Assembly: GCA_030280995.1 (NCBI GenBank)
Contig: JASXTE010000011.1
Location: 26,747,317 to 26,811,316 of the forward strand
Length of the DNA stretch: 64,000 nucleotides
Source: Hemileia vastatrix
Taxonomy: Eukaryota > Basidiomycota > Pucciniomycetes > Pucciniales > Zaghouaniaceae
Direction: 5' to 3'
Shown here: one piece after another, positions 1-12,494 of the stretch
How positions within the stretch are numbered: the first letter of the stretch is position 1
Layout of the letters: the number at the start of each line of letters is the position of its first letter
Made by a program: the position numbers and the translations under genes
The notes under the pieces: generated by a model
What the model was told of the DNA's origin: nothing
What the model saw: only the letters and a program-made list of their open reading frames with translations
Databases searched by the model: none

Positions 1-74
1 AAGATAGAGCAATACTGTTCTTAGATCTAGAAGTAATAAAATTATTTTAATAAAATATATTATATTTTTTTAAT

Positions 75-402
75 TATTTCAGTTGACAATTGTCCTGAAA
101 GTGAAAAAATAAACATATAAATCAACTAATTTAATTATAGTAAATTACTTCAGTTGACTCATAGTCCTGATTATTATATATCAATATATATAACTAATTG
201 AGATTGGTATTAATTATTTCAGATGAATTTTTGTCCTGATAATTAATCAATTATATTATTATTTCAGTTGATTCATTTTGAATCCTGGTAATAAAATATA
301 CATATCTTAAGTAGTTTAAATAAAAATTGTCATAATTATTTGGTTGATTTTTGTCCTGATAAATAATATTTTCATTATTCCAGTTGATTAAATAATCCTG
401 AT
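75..402 (+). repeat. Six degenerate copies of a TTCAGTTGA / GTCCTGA motif
   Basis: Copies lie at about 75-98, 144-170, 211-240, 257-290, 331-360 and 371-402. Each has an AT-rich lead, TTCAGTTGA or a close variant, 5 to 12 variable bases, and then TCCTGA or TCCTGG. Spacing is irregular (40 to 72 bp), so this is a clustered motif, not a strict tandem repeat. The TTATTTCAG part resembles a fungal 3' splice acceptor, and CAG with CTG could form small hairpins. It lies just upstream of the first reading frame of element A, in what should be its 5' untranslated leader. Confidence 0.6.
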
Positions 403-518
403 AATTGATTATATACCTGAAATATTTTTATTTTTTACTTTGTTTTTCTTTCAACAAAGTCAAATAATAACTGATTAAATTTTAATATTTCTTTCTCTCA
501 GTTCAGTTACACACAACA

Positions 519-1474
519 ATGACTGATCAAAGTGCTTCTTCTGGCCATGATGAGGAACTTGACTTGATTGATTATGATGAGACTTCTGTAAGTTCTCCTT
601 TGACTACAAAACTTGCTCAAATAATCAATTATTTGACCAATCAGGATGTGGAAATGCAAGAAATAGAAATAATAGTGGAAAAAACTGCTCTGGATCAAAA
701 GCCTTCAGTGAACCCCCCAGAAGAGCTTCCAAAAGGATTCAAGATAAAAAAGATGCCCTTTCAACAGCAAGTCAGCATTCTCTCCACTCACATCAAGGAG
801 TTGAGAGCAGAGAATCTAAAATTAAGGTCAAAAGCAGAAATTCTAGAAGAGAAGGTAAGAAACATAGAATCCTTTCTTCAAGAGAAGAGGAAACCTCCTC
901 CAGCACCAAAAGCCCTTCAACAATTGGCTTCTCAATAACAGGAAAAGATGAAAGTTTCAAAATGGCAATGGGACAGGCTAAACACCCAGTGGGACTACCT
1001 CCAGTCCCAACAACAACAACAACAACAAGCACCTCAGGCAGGTCCTTCCAGAACCCATCTTTTAAACCCAACACCTCCTCACCCCTACCAAGAAGGAAGA
1101 AAGAGGAAGAAAAATCAAATTCTATTTTTGCAAAAACCATGGTAAGCCCCTCTATTGAATTTCAAGTACCTTTTCTTGTTACTGATTCAGTTACTTCAGG
1201 TAATTCTGGAAGAGAAGATGATACTTTGAGAACAGTAGAGGCTGACTGTAGTAGACAGATTTCTCAATATTCTAATGTAACTAATCCTTTGGTATTGATT
1301 GCTACTTCAATGATAAATCCTGATATGGCTGTTATTAATGAAACACTTGATCCTGAATTTTATGAGAATCTGGAAGATTATTCTATTTCCTTATTAAGAA
1401 ATAATCCAGATGTAGCTACCATTAATGATGAATATTTGAGGGATATTATTTTTCTAAACAAAATCATATATTGA
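519..1474 (+). pseudogene. Element A leader/gag-like N-terminal protein, two frames
   Basis: The first frame runs from an ATG at 519 to a stop at about 938. It has an acidic N-terminus, a probable coiled coil (around residues 85-125, with regular Leu and Ile) and a proline-rich end. A second frame, about 962-1474, continues with a Thr/Ser- and basic-rich linker and an acidic region. The frames differ, so at least one frameshift lies near 940-960. I recognise no domain; position upstream of the gag suggests it is part of, or an extra frame ahead of, gag. An internal CAACAACAA tract at 1009-1028 is a possible site of slippage. Confidence 0.55.
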
Positions 1475-3022
1475 ACAACAAGCAATTGACTCAAAAATTT
1501 AATAGTTTTTTAACTGAACAGGGTTATCAATCGGTGAGAAGTGAATTACACAGAGTTTCTGATGATTTTTTCAAGTACAAAGTAACTAATGAAAAGAAAT
1601 TTGCTTTGTGGAAAAATATCAAGAATGATTTGTCTAAATTACAAGATACTGTGTCTATCTGTTGCCAGGAGCTAGAGATACATAAGTTGAACTTAAAGAT
1701 ATTAAGTGACCATTATTCATCTTTGCAAAAGAAGAACCAATTATCTTTTGCAACTATCAATGAAAGTTTATCTAGTATTCCAAGAGTGAAGACTAGGCTA
1801 ACAACCATTGAAGAGAAATTGAATTCATTGTTACATGACCAAAATTTTTCTGAAATTTCTTTGAAAGAATCTGTTGCACAGGATACTCCAATTGTACCTG
1901 TCCCTAGTTCATCTAAAGTAAATTAGTGCCAGAAATGCCTGTAGATATTACTGAGTTTCCATCAAAAATTGATGATGTACCTTGTTCATCTACAGAAGGG
2001 TTAAAAAATGAGATTACTACCCAATTAGAGAAGTTACAGATTCTTCTCACTCAGAATCAAGCTTGTAATAAGGAGACTACTTCAAATCAAAAGAATTGGC
2101 CAAAACTTGACCAATATCCAACATTTGATGGTGATTCTTCCTCTGATTGGCAGCAATTTATTTTAAGGATTGATAATCTGAAGAATTCTTAAAAACTCCC
2201 AGATGAGGAAATTGTCTCAAAATTAATTTCTTTATTTACCAATGTAGCCCTAATGTGGTATAAATATGTCCTCTTAGATAAAAATGACTACTCATAAGAA
2301 GAAGAGAAGAAATTAATTAAAGCACAATTTGGTGGTTCCAAGTTTAGGTTAGCTCAAAAACAGCAATATGAAGAAGCTAGATATAGCTCTTCTTCTGCTA
2401 AAAAACCTTTTTAGTCCCTGATAAAACTTGTGGAAATCATGAGGGAAATAGACCCAGATATGGAGTTTGAATTATGGAAGGACATGATCTTCCATGAATT
2501 TCCTATGTCTCTGAGAAACCTGATAGTTTCTAGGAGTGAGTTATCAAGAAAACGTTCTTCTTTTATTAATACTTGTAATGAGATCCTTTTAAATAAAAAG
2601 TATGATTCTAGAAGATTTATTCCTAGAACTTCATTGGAGAAAACCTCCAATTACCAACAGGAACCTCTTGAAAATGTTGGTAAAACTTCTTCCCCTGTTG
2701 CACCTAAAAGGTATGCAACAAACACTTGCTTTAAATGCAACAAGCCTTTGCAGAAAGGCCATGTTTGTGAAAAGAAAATAAATCTTGTTGAACAGACAGA
2801 GGAACATGCTGATGATACAGTTGCACTGAATGATACTTCAAGTGATTGTTCCAGCAATATTTCATATGAATCTCACCAGGAAATTTTAATGCTGGAAGAA
2901 GATATTCATTATTTAAATAATATTGATATTGGGAATAATGATTTACCTACAGTAGAAGATTGTGAGATCATAAGAAATCTTGAGGAAAGCTCAATTATTA
3001 TTGCCCCCCCAAGGCACCAGTC
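1471..3022 (+). pseudogene. Element A gag (capsid/nucleocapsid), frameshifted
   Basis: Pieces lie at 1471-1926 (coiled coil), 1926-2192 and 2430-3026. The middle piece has the capsid-type stretch PTFDGDSSSDWQQFILRID, typical of Ty3 gag entry regions. The last piece has C-X2-C-X4-H-X4-C (CFKCNKPLQKGHVC), the nucleocapsid zinc knuckle that binds element RNA. Between 2193 and 2429 the homology continues with in-frame stops. An acidic tail follows the knuckle and overlaps the start of the protease frame by a few bases, as is usual in gag-pol. In the active ancestor it would have formed the cytoplasmic particle. Confidence 0.75.
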
Positions 3023-5520
3023 TTGATTAATGGAAATAACATTGAGGTTGTTTTAGATTCTGGAGCTGGAGGAAGTGTAGTATCTGAAAAAGCACTTGCT
3101 TCAGTGGACCAAGATTATAAATCAAAACTTATGTCTATCATTTCTGAGAATTGGAGAGTTTATGGCTCTGTTTTGTCCCCCATTGGTAAATACAAAGCCA
3201 CAGTGTTTTTTAAATACAACCATGGTTTTGTAAGAGCTATTTGTGATTTTGTTTTCATGAAAAATGATTACTTAAGCAATTGGTTTATTATAGGGAATGA
3301 TATTTTAACCAAGTATGGCATAAAATTGGATCCTTCAAACCAATGTTTCACAATGGGGATGAATGGGAAGAGAAAATTTAAGATTTCCTCCCCTAAAAAA
3401 TTATTAAAACAAGAATTGAACACATGTAATTCTGTGGTTCAATATAAAGGAAGATCTACAAAGGAAATGCATGCCCTTATGTCTGAAATTGACAATGCCT
3501 CTTTTGGAGAACAACTTTCTGGTGAGGATAAAGATTCCATCATTAACTTGATAAAGTCTTTTCCTATGGCCTTTGCTCATGGGTCACATGAAGTGGGATT
3601 AGTTAAAGAGGAAATGAAACTTTCATTGTCTTGTCCATTAACTGATATACCACCTAGTTTAAAGAAGAAGCCTTATCCTGCTTCTCCCACAAAGAGAAAA
3701 TATATTGAAGACAATATCTCTACCCTTTTGAAAATGAATATTATTGAAAAGGTAGTTGAAACACCTAAATATTGTGTTATCTCACCTGTCCTAATTTCTT
3801 ATGAGAAAGATAAAGCCAGGTTATGTAGTGATTATAGAGCACTAAATACTTATACTGTTGATGATATCTACCCTTTGCCTAGAATTAGCTCTATACATGC
3901 TACTTTACAGGGAGCTAAATATATCAGCTGTTTAGATGGTAACAAGGGATATCACAAGGTACCTGTTGAGAAAAATTCTCAGAATTTTCTGATGATTGCT
4001 ACTCATATGGGTATTGATAAGTATATTAGGATGCCTTTTGGCCCTAAAATTGCCCCTTCAGTTTTCCAAAAAGTCATGGATAACACAATTCATCAAGAGA
4101 TTATTGAAGGATGGCTGATGGTTTATGTTGATGATATCATTATATTATCAAAAACATTTGAGGACCATCTTAACCACCTGTGTAAAGTATTCCAGAAAAT
4201 GGATGAAATAAATATGACACTTGCTTTGAAGAAATTTCAATTTGGTTTCCATTCTTTAAAAGTTCTTGGTCATGTTGTTTCAGGCTTACAGATATGTGTT
4301 GACCAAAACAAAGTGGAAGCCATACAACAGGTGAAGGCCAGGTTATGTGGTGATTTTAGAGCTTTAAACACTTATACTGTTGATGATATCTATTGTTTAC
4401 CCAGAATTAGCTCTATACATGCTACCTTACAAGGTGCTAAATATATCAGCTGTTTAGATGGTAATAAAGGATATCACCAGGTACCTGTTGAGGAGAAGTC
4501 TCAGAATTTTCTGATGATTTCCACTCATATGGGTATTTATAAGTATGTTGGGATGCCATTTGGCTTCAAAAATGCCCCTTCAGTTTTTCAAAAAGTTATG
4601 GATAACACATTCCATCAGGAAATAATTTAAGGATGGCTGATGTTTTACATTTATGATATCATCATATTCTCTTAAACATTTGAGGACCATCTGAACCACC
4701 TGTGTAAAGTGTTCCATAAGATGGATGAGATTAATATGACACTTGCATTGAAAAAATGCAAATTTGGTTTTCATTCCTTAAAAGTGCTTGATCATCTTGT
4801 CTCAGGTTTGCAGATATGTGTTGACCAGAACAAAGTGGAAGCCATACAACAGGTGAAAGCTCCTACCACAGTTAGAGATCTCCAGAGCTCTTTGGGAATG
4901 TGTGGAAACTACAGACAGTATATTAAAAATTATCAGGTCATAGCACTACCCCTTACCTAATCAACTAGGAAAGAGGTTGCTTTTGTCTGGAACAGTGAAA
5001 GACAAAGAGCTTTTGACACTATGAAGCATTGTTTGATTTCAGCACCAATTCTTGCTTTGCCTGACATTAATCAACCATTTTATTTATACACTGATGCCAG
5101 TTTTATTGGTCTTGGTTCTGCTCTCCATCAAAAACAAGTTATGGATGATAAAGTATCAGAAGTAGTAATTTGTTATATTTTAAGAACCTTGAGAAATAGT
5201 GAATTGAAATATGGTGCCACTCAAATAGAGTGTTTAGCAGTAGTGTGTGCTCTAGAGAAGCTACATGATTATCTGGATGACCAGAAATTTGAACTTGTCA
5301 CTGACTGAAGTGCAGTTAAATCCCTCTTAAACTTGAAAACACCTAACAGACATATGTTCAGATGGCAGCTAGCTGTTCAAGCATACAGAGGGAGGATGAC
5401 AATAATTCATAGAGCAGGTATTTTTCACTCAAATGTGGATATTTTATCAAGTTTACCTTTTCCAAATGATGACTCACATCCTGCATATGTTCCTGAAAAT
5501 GAAATAGGTCACATTCATTA
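3023..5520 (+). pseudogene. Element A protease, reverse transcriptase and RNase H
   Basis: The long open part (3023-4630, 535 codons) starts with an aspartic protease carrying DSGAGG, then the reverse transcriptase with YVDD at about 4123-4134. A second, in-frame copy of RT residues follows because of a 522-bp duplication, and the frame then stops at 4630. Fragments at 4709-4960 (RT thumb and connection), 5021-5308 (RNase H, with YTDAS and a later catalytic-type Glu) and 5333-5521 (end of RNase H) complete the order. In the second RT copy the catalytic motif has become YIYD, so only the first copy keeps the aspartate pair. Stops at 4630, 4960 and 5308 show the element is dead. Confidence 0.85.
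3814..4857 (+). repeat. 522-bp in-frame tandem duplication inside reverse transcriptase
   Basis: Unit 1 (about 3814-4335) and unit 2 (about 4336-4857) are highly similar, with a constant offset of 522 bp, that is 174 codons. The junction falls at a short shared sequence, AAAGCC against AAGGCC. Each unit spans the RT region from just after the fingers (RLC-DY/FRALNTY) through the YVDD box to the IQQVK segment. The duplication keeps the frame. The copies have since diverged at many sites, so the event is not recent. Confidence 0.9.
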
Positions 5521-5524
5521 AATA

Positions 5525-7086
5525 TATTTGGTTGATATGGAGGAAGAGCTATTACAGCTTATTCTGGATTCATATGATAAGGACACTGACTTAAAAATGT
5601 TATGTACTATATTAAATAATCCAAAGAATGCTTCAATATAAGCATTAATTAAAATCCTCCCACCAAAGTACCAGAAGGCTTTAGAAAAAGGTAAATTTTC
5701 AATTGATGAAGGCTACCTCTATTATGGAAGAAAGTTGAGTAATGTTATTGTTATTCCTCCTTCTATGAAAGAGATCATCTTGAAAATTTGTCATGATGAC
5801 ATATTGGCTGGAAATTTTGATCTTGAGAAAACAATGATCAGAATTAAGAACACTGCTTGGTGGATTAATATGTCTGAAGACATCAAACTATATGTTGAAT
5901 CCTGTGATTCTTGCCAAAAATCAAAAAGATTTACTGGTAAAAGAGCTGGATTAATTCAACATATTGAAGCTTATAATTCACCATAGAAAATAATAAACAT
6001 GGACTTTGTAACAGTATTACCCATTTCTGTGAAAGACAGTTATAAATCTTGCTGGGCTATTGTGGACAGATTCACAAAAATGTGTAAATTTATCCCTACT
6101 CACAAGGATGTTTCCACTAAAGAATTAGCTTTCTTGTGGTGGTCTTCTATTTTTAATACTTTTGGTTATTCAAAGGCTATAATCTCTGAAAGAGACCTTA
6201 AATTTACTTCTGAGTTTTGGATGTCTCTGATGGATGCATGTGGTTGTGATCTTAAGGTTTCTACTGCCCATCACCCCCAGACTGATGGATTAGCTAAAAT
6301 AATGATTCAGACCTTAGAGGACATGATAAGAAGGTATTGTGTCTTTGGCATTGAGTACAAAGAAAATTACAGATTCACTCATGATTGGGTTACCTTACTT
6401 CCTGGGTCAGAACTTGCTTAAAATAGCACTGTTCATTCTGTTACTCAGAAAAAGCCTTTTGAGCTCTGGCTGGGATATGTTCTAAATACTCCTGCCCAAA
6501 TTCTCAAAAATCAAATACATAAATTGCATTTACATCCTGGTGTAAAATATTTTCTTAAAATGCAACAACTTTACAAAAGTCATGCTCAAAAATGTATTGA
6601 AAAATCTTTTGAATATGAGAAGAAGGGGTGGGACAAATCCCATAAAGAAAACACTTTAAAAAAGGGTGATGAAGTACTGATTTCCACAGTCCACTTCAAT
6701 TTAAATGGTAATAACAAATCAAAAGACCCATTTTTAGGTCCATTTGTTTTTAGAAGAATGGTTGGTGATAATTCAGTTTAAGTAATCCTGTACTCTCCAT
6801 ATGACAGAAAACATCCTATTTTTCTTATATCTCTTCTGAAACCTTACACATCCAATAGTTATTTATTTCCCAAAAGGAGGGGAAGACTAAAGAAACCCCT
6901 AAGGAAATCACTGAAACAGAAGAAATTGATAAAATTCTAAATGACAGAATAATTACTGCTGAAAAAGGTACTGAATACTTATTGAGATTCAGGAATAAAT
7001 CTTCTGAATATGATTCTTGGATAACAGGGAAAGAGATATCTAATCTTCCTACTATTCCAAAGAAATATAAAAAGAAAAAATCATAG
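5525..7086 (+). pseudogene. Element A integrase with C-terminal chromodomain
   Basis: Fragments give an HHCC-type zinc region (5735-5986, CDSCQKS), the catalytic core (5999-6421, with MDF and ISERD), a linker (6524-6781) and, after a further stop, the tail HPIFLISLLKPY and a chromodomain ending at the TAG around 7084. The chromodomain reads EIDKILNDRI, then an EYLLRF strand and a SWITG motif; such domains direct integration to modified chromatin (family knowledge). In the core the expected Glu of the TDG-E motif reads Lys (TDGLAKI), so the catalytic triad is broken. Stops interrupt it in several places. Confidence 0.8.
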
Positions 7087-7119
7087 CATTTTTTTTATTA
7101 TTTTTTTAGAGTGAGGGAG

Positions 7120-7800
7120 TGTCAGCCAGGCTGCTAGACTTACCCAGTAAAATAATTAATTATTTACTGGGATGAAGCCACACCTTTTTTATTTATTATT
7201 TGATTATTAATTATATTATATTTACTTTAAATTTACTTATAACAAATTAACTAATTACAATAAGTAAATTTAGTAAATATTTAAAATTAATATTAATGTC
7301 CCTTATAATTTTATTTACTAACACCATGCTCAATGACAAGTTACAGAAATAAAATTATACTAATACTAAAAAATAATAAAAAATTCAAATGAGTTTATTT
7401 AAAAAATATTCAAATTTCTAAAAACTGAAAATACAAATTATTTTGTTCTAAGTGTAAAATTCAAAAATGAACTTTAAAATATATCAAATAAATTGATATA
7501 TACTATAACATATTTTATTTGAGCATCTTTTTTAGTACTCTCTGTTATTTGTTATTTCATATTTTGAAAAACTCTTTTCTCCCACAGCCTTGTATGTAGG
7601 ATTATTAACTCTGTGTTTTTTCTATCCTTTTTTCCCTATAAAAGGCCTTCTACTTTGTCCTGTTTTTAATCATTCTATACTACTTACAATTTTTATTATT
7701 TAAAACCCAATAACAATTTTTTTACTACTACTACTGCTTTAGTATTTAAATTTGCATAAAATCTAAACTTTACAAGTAATAATAATCTTATTCTTTTACC
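7120..7800 (+). repeat. Element A 3' LTR (start firm, end approximate)
   Basis: A purine-rich tract (GAGTGAGGGAG) ends at 7119 and is followed by TGTCAGCC, the usual polypurine tract then TG layout. The same junction recurs in element B at 15697. A TATA-type box (CCCTATAAAAGGCC) lies at about 7636-7649, as expected for the U3 promoter of an LTR. I cannot fix the 3' end because no matching 5' LTR is in the window; the limit given is only a guess. Confidence 0.6.
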
Positions 7801-8392
7801 TTTTACTTGAGTAATTAAAACATAAAGATAAAAATTATGTACCCATTTTAAATCCTTGAGTTATCCACCTTCTCCACCATTTGGACTGCTGTAATATCTT
7901 CTAGACCCAAAAGGACCCCTTGACAAATTTTCTCACTTCTTATCATCATATCACACCAAAAAAAAGCTCTATATTATTTTACTACAGGTTCTGTGGAATG
8001 TACACACCTATAAATAGTCCTATCACCACATAGAGTAATAAAACGAGGTCTCCTAATCAGCGTCCACTTGGAGGGTAGTTAACAAGTAAGTAAAGGTAAG
8101 GTAATCCTCATCTAGGTATAGTAATTCTTTGAGACAGTTGAATGGCATAATTTTGGCAAAAAATAATTTACTGAAAAAACAATGAATATACCAAGTTAGT
8201 GCAGAGACATGTGAGAAAATAAATTAGAAATTACTGAATTCATGCAAAACCATGAGTGTTGAATATTTTGGGTAACATGAAAATAGTGAAGATTTTTACT
8301 AATGAGTGTTGAATGGCCTCATTGATTAGTGCAACTCAGAGCTAGTATGCAAGTAAGCAGGAGTTTCACACCCGCATGAGTGTGGATGCTCT
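7801..8392. other. Gene-free AT-rich stretch
   Basis: No reading frame of note. A TATA-like CCTATAAATAG is present near 7988-7998 and could belong to another LTR, but no partner copy is visible. Nothing else is supportable here. Confidence 0.4.
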
Positions 8393-9165
8393 AAATAGGG
8401 CTTCACAGACTACTAAAATTTAAATGGGTTATAAAGGAGAAGTAGCTATATCATCTGTAAGTTTTCTAGATTATTTATTGATATTTTACAGGTTCTAATT
8501 GAGTTCAAAAGCCCATAAAAGCTCCAGAGTGCTCGAGATGAGTTCTGAAAAAACTCCAGTGATATCCAGACAAGCTTCTGAATGATCCATTTAGGGAAAG
8601 TAAGGCCCATGACATACTATGCATATAAAGCCTTTAGACTCAAAATTAGACATAATCTAATAACTTGTATCTTAAAAATCATCATATAACAACCAACAAC
8701 AACAAAAAATATTATTACAATCATTTTATTATTTTCATAAAAAATTATAAAAATTGTAATACCCTTATAAAAATAACAATTTTTCAAAACAATATATTAA
8801 ATTACTCATCATCATAGATATTACCTTATAGGGTACCACTATAAAAGTCTCATCACCAGGGACTAGATTTTAGAAACTAAATATTAAAAATAAAAGCTTC
8901 TTAAAAAAATATTTTTCAATCATTTAAATAACTTTTCAAAATACAGCTTCACTGTTGTGTTTCTCAACCTCATTATAAAGAACACTGATTCTACATCTAA
9001 AAAACATTAATAACAAATAGTTTATTTGTCATTTCTTATCAAGTGGAGGTTATAGCTTAGATAATTGTGAACTCTTTATTTACTTAAAGGGACAGGGTTC
9101 ACTTTGGTTTATTCAACTCACTTGGATTCTGCTTACAGCAAGGTGACTGTAAGAGTTTTTCTACA
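8393..9165 (+). mobile_element. 5'-truncated LTR of the element C family
   Basis: The stretch from AATAGGGCTTCACAG to the terminal TCTACA at 9165 is co-linear with the element C LTRs (26600-27913 and 37822-42176). It shares AAAGGAGAAGTAGCT, the ACATACTA run, AACACTGATTCTACATCT and the end GGTGACTGTAAGAGT. The first part of the LTR and all internal sequence are missing, so it is a solo-LTR remnant cut at its left end. It lacks the 199-bp MITE present in the 5' LTR of element C, and so shows the empty site of that insertion near 8495. Confidence 0.8.
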
Positions 9166-9167
9166 CC

Positions 9168-9453
9168 GTAGATCAGAGTCCACATGGATAAAAATGGGTG
9201 TTGAAATTTAATGTACAGTCATAGATCAGAGTTCACATGCATCAAATTGGATGTGGTACTCTGATGTAAGGCCGTAGATCAGGGTACACATGCATAAAAA
9301 TGCATATGGTACTCTGATGTATGGCCCTAGATCAGAGTACACATGCATAAAAATTCTTGGTGGAATCTGATGTAAATCTGTAGATCTGAGGTCATATGCA
9401 TGAGATTGGATTGTGAACTCTGATCTATGGGTTTACATCAGAGTTCACCAGCT
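9168..9453 (+). repeat. 53-bp minisatellite, five units, each with inverted-repeat arms
   Basis: Unit starts fall at 9168, 9221, 9274, 9327 and 9380, exactly 53 bp apart. A unit reads (g)TAGATCAGAGTACACATGCAT, then an AT-rich loop, then GTACTCTGATGTA. The first and last parts of a unit are nearly inverted repeats (AGATCAGAGT with ACTCTGAT), so each unit can fold into a hairpin. The array begins two bases after the end of the truncated element C LTR and ends with a further TTACATCAGAGTTCACC half-unit. Confidence 0.9.
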
Positions 9454-10090
9454 CATTTTGAGAATTAAAAGATTTTTATTTGCACATTTAATATCACATT
9501 TTGAAATAAAATAAGATAATAAAAATTAAATTAATATGTAAGGGAATAAAATATACTAAAATAAAACAAATCAAAATTAAATTAAATAGAATAATAGTTA
9601 GTGAAATGAAATGAAATATAATATATTATAATAAAGTATTATATAGTATGATTGAATAAAATAAAGCAAAATGAGATCAAATAAAATAAAATGAAGTAAA
9701 GTAAATATATATATTTTTTAAAAGGCTTCATAAAAATTTAAGAAAATTTATAACTCATTAAGAAACATTATGAAAAAATTCAAATTTTTTCATGAGCTAG
9801 GGTTTTTCAGTGTAGTTGAAAGAATATAGATATACCAATACATTTGAATATAAACTAAGGACAGACCTTGAAGCCTGATAAGCTTTTTATCAATATAGAT
9901 AGGTGTAAATAAAATTCTTCTTTATGAATAGGGCTCTTATAGCTCTCCTTTAAAAAAACTGAATACAAATGAGTTTAATAGTGCTCTTTACTCCCAGATA
10001 CCTATGTACTTAAACTAAAAGCTTATCATTTACATTAGATACAAGTTTATTCATTGTTATATTTTTTTTTAGAAAATTCAAAGACATTAA
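9454..10090. other. AT-rich low-complexity DNA
   Basis: The part 9490-9712 is built of AAAATAAAAT- and GAATAAAAT-like words in loose tandem. The rest has no supportable gene or repeat. Confidence 0.6.
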
Positions 10091-12494
10091 ATATGTTAAA
10101 TGTTTAAGCTAATTTTAAGAGTTCTCAGGATGAGATTCGTATTGGGAGTTCAATCAGAGATCCATCAAGACTGAGATTAATCTTGTGATAAGATATTAAA
10201 AATTTATAAAGATATGATTCTATTTACTAAATCTTTTTGAATTAGAATTTATTTTACTTAGGCAATTGAAGGACAAACATTAAAAAATATATTTAAAAAA
10301 TATATTTGAATTTTTTGAAAATAAATTGAATTAATTTGTTTTAGATTGTTATACAAAAATTAAAAGTTGACACTCAAATTTAAAAAATGTAAAAAGGTCT
10401 TGTATGGAATTTTAAGTTGAATTTCATGGAGATTAGGAACAACATCTGTAACTGACAATCAGCACACTATAGGAGATTAAAAGTCAATAAATAAATCTTA
10501 AAACTAATGTTTAAATATGTGAAATAATATTAAATTATAGATTTTCTTTAATGTAAATGCCTTCTACTAATTGTTACTAAATATCTTTGAGAGTTTTGAG
10601 TTTTATTGTAGGTTTTTCTCTCAAAATATTTACTAGATAATTAAATTTGACTGATTTTTCAAAGATATTTATAATTATTATCCTGATAAATTAAAATTAT
10701 TGGAAAGAAGGAATGTATTAATATGTATTTATTAATTTCAATATTTTTTAACTTTTAATTTTTTCAGTTTTATTATTGATATAAGTAGTAAAAACTTATT
10801 TATCTTGAATTACTGAAGATCTATAAAAAACCTTTAACTACAATTTAATTTCAGTTAAATTTAAAATGAAGGTCTCCACTTTAGTATAACAGGGTGAAGA
10901 ATTTAAGACCATAACTCAGTATTCATATGATTGAAATAAAGCTGCATCAGTAGTTAGAATTATAAGATTAAGGTGAATTCTGATTTTTGGTAATTCAATA
11001 TCATCCACTCACTTATTTTTAAATAATCTTATTTCAATTTTTCTCAAACACTTTTTCTAATTTTCTCACTCTTAGTAGCATCTTTATATGTGATAATATT
11101 TGCTCAACAAATGTTTTTCTACCTTCCTTTCACCTTTCAATTTTCTCTCAGCCTTTTTCTTTCACTCCCTATCGCACAAATCTTAACCTATTTCTCGTTC
11201 CATAAAATAGCTCCCAATTCCTTCCAATACACTTCAATCAAAAATTAAACCCATTCTGATCTCTTTTTCTATCCTCAATTATATTTATGTTCTCTTTAAA
11301 CCCATTTCACTTCCCTCTCTAACCCTTTTTTCAACCCATATCTCCAATTTTTATCACCACCCTTTGCCTTTTGCTACATTTACCCACTCATCAATCCATT
11401 TTCATTTTCTTCTCAAAAATATTCTCTTGGTTTTTATGAGCAATAACAGGAATAAAGGTCTGGGGAAGTGATGAATAAGGATGGAAAGAAGTGGAAAGGG
11501 GTAGGGATGCTTTTATGGGGTCAGAGAGCATTTGATAGCAGAATAAAGGGTTTAAAATTATGAAAATAATTGTGTTGAGAGAAAATAAAAGAAAATTTTA
11601 ACAGGGGAATAATATTAAAGATAATTATTTATGTAAGAGCGAAAGTAAGAATGGAGAGATAAGTAATAGTGTTATACAAAATAAAATAATAATAAAACAT
11701 GAAAAATATGTTATACAGCATGGAAACATGAATGGAATCAATTCAAAAAAACAATTAGAAATCAAACAAACCATCTTTGTACTATTAATTCCAATAAAAT
11801 TTCATTTTATGTCTTTCTTTTTTTATATTTTGAATATTAAGAGTTAAGATATTGTAAAAATTACTATTACATGCATATATTTCTTATTTAATGAATAGAA
11901 AGCAGAATAGATATTTATATCAGAATTTAATTTTATCACTAAAGTATTATTCTGTTCATTTTTAAAAGTGTTTTACATTTTCCAGATATTTTAAATATTA
12001 ATAATGGTTAATAAGATCTTTTTGAATACTTAGAATTCAATTTTTGTTTCAAATTCTTACTTAGGAAATGGAATGGAAGATATTAATTCCCAAAATATTT
12101 TTCTTGAATGATTTAAAACAGTGCCTTATAATTTCACCATATATTAACAATTAAGTAAAATTATTTAAACATTTAAGATAAATTTTCCTTCAATTTAAAT
12201 TGGGGTGTTTCTAGTTTTACATGCAACAAAATATAAAATTATTTTAAACATTTTGTAGCTTTTCAGACTGGCTTAGCTGTGGGGAGGGCTAATTTCAACA
12301 TACCATTAAAAAATTGTGTTTTTAATGCTTGAAAATTGTTTCAAAAAATTTTCAAACGTACTTCAATAAATAATCAAGCTAGCTTTATCAGAGGTTCAAT
12401 GTATTTTCACACTTTATTCCTTATTATTTCATAACTACCTCAATGTATGCTCAATTAGATATGAATTTAGGTTCAAGGTTGCGGACTTGCTAGT
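10091..12494 (+). repeat. Diverged copy of the inner part of the 4.6-kb CACCA element
   Basis: Three co-linear landmarks are shared with 45.9-48.2 kb: GGGAGTTCAATCAGAGATCC near 10155 against a similar stretch near 45965; a pyrimidine-rich block (about 11050-11420) that switches abruptly to a purine-rich block (about 11440-11660), as at 46680-47390; and the end CTCAATGTATGCTCAATTAG with GGTTGCGGACTTGCTAG (to 12494), matching 48154-48211. Similarity is low between landmarks. The terminal CCCCCATATTGCATGGTG of the better copy is missing here, so the copy is truncated at its right end. No coding capacity is seen. Confidence 0.6.

Larger units (their letters stand above)
1..7800 (+). mobile_element. 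Element A: decayed Ty3/gypsy chromovirus
   Basis: The span carries, in order, gag-like reading frames, a CCHC knuckle, an aspartic protease, reverse transcriptase, RNase H, integrase and a C-terminal chromodomain, then a purine tract and a TG that starts the 3' LTR at 7120. This order and the chromodomain place it among chromoviruses (established family knowledge). Many stops and frame changes mean it cannot be translated as it stands. The 5' LTR is either outside the window or in its first bases; I could not match the window start to the 3' LTR. The right limit near 7800 is approximate. Confidence 0.85.
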
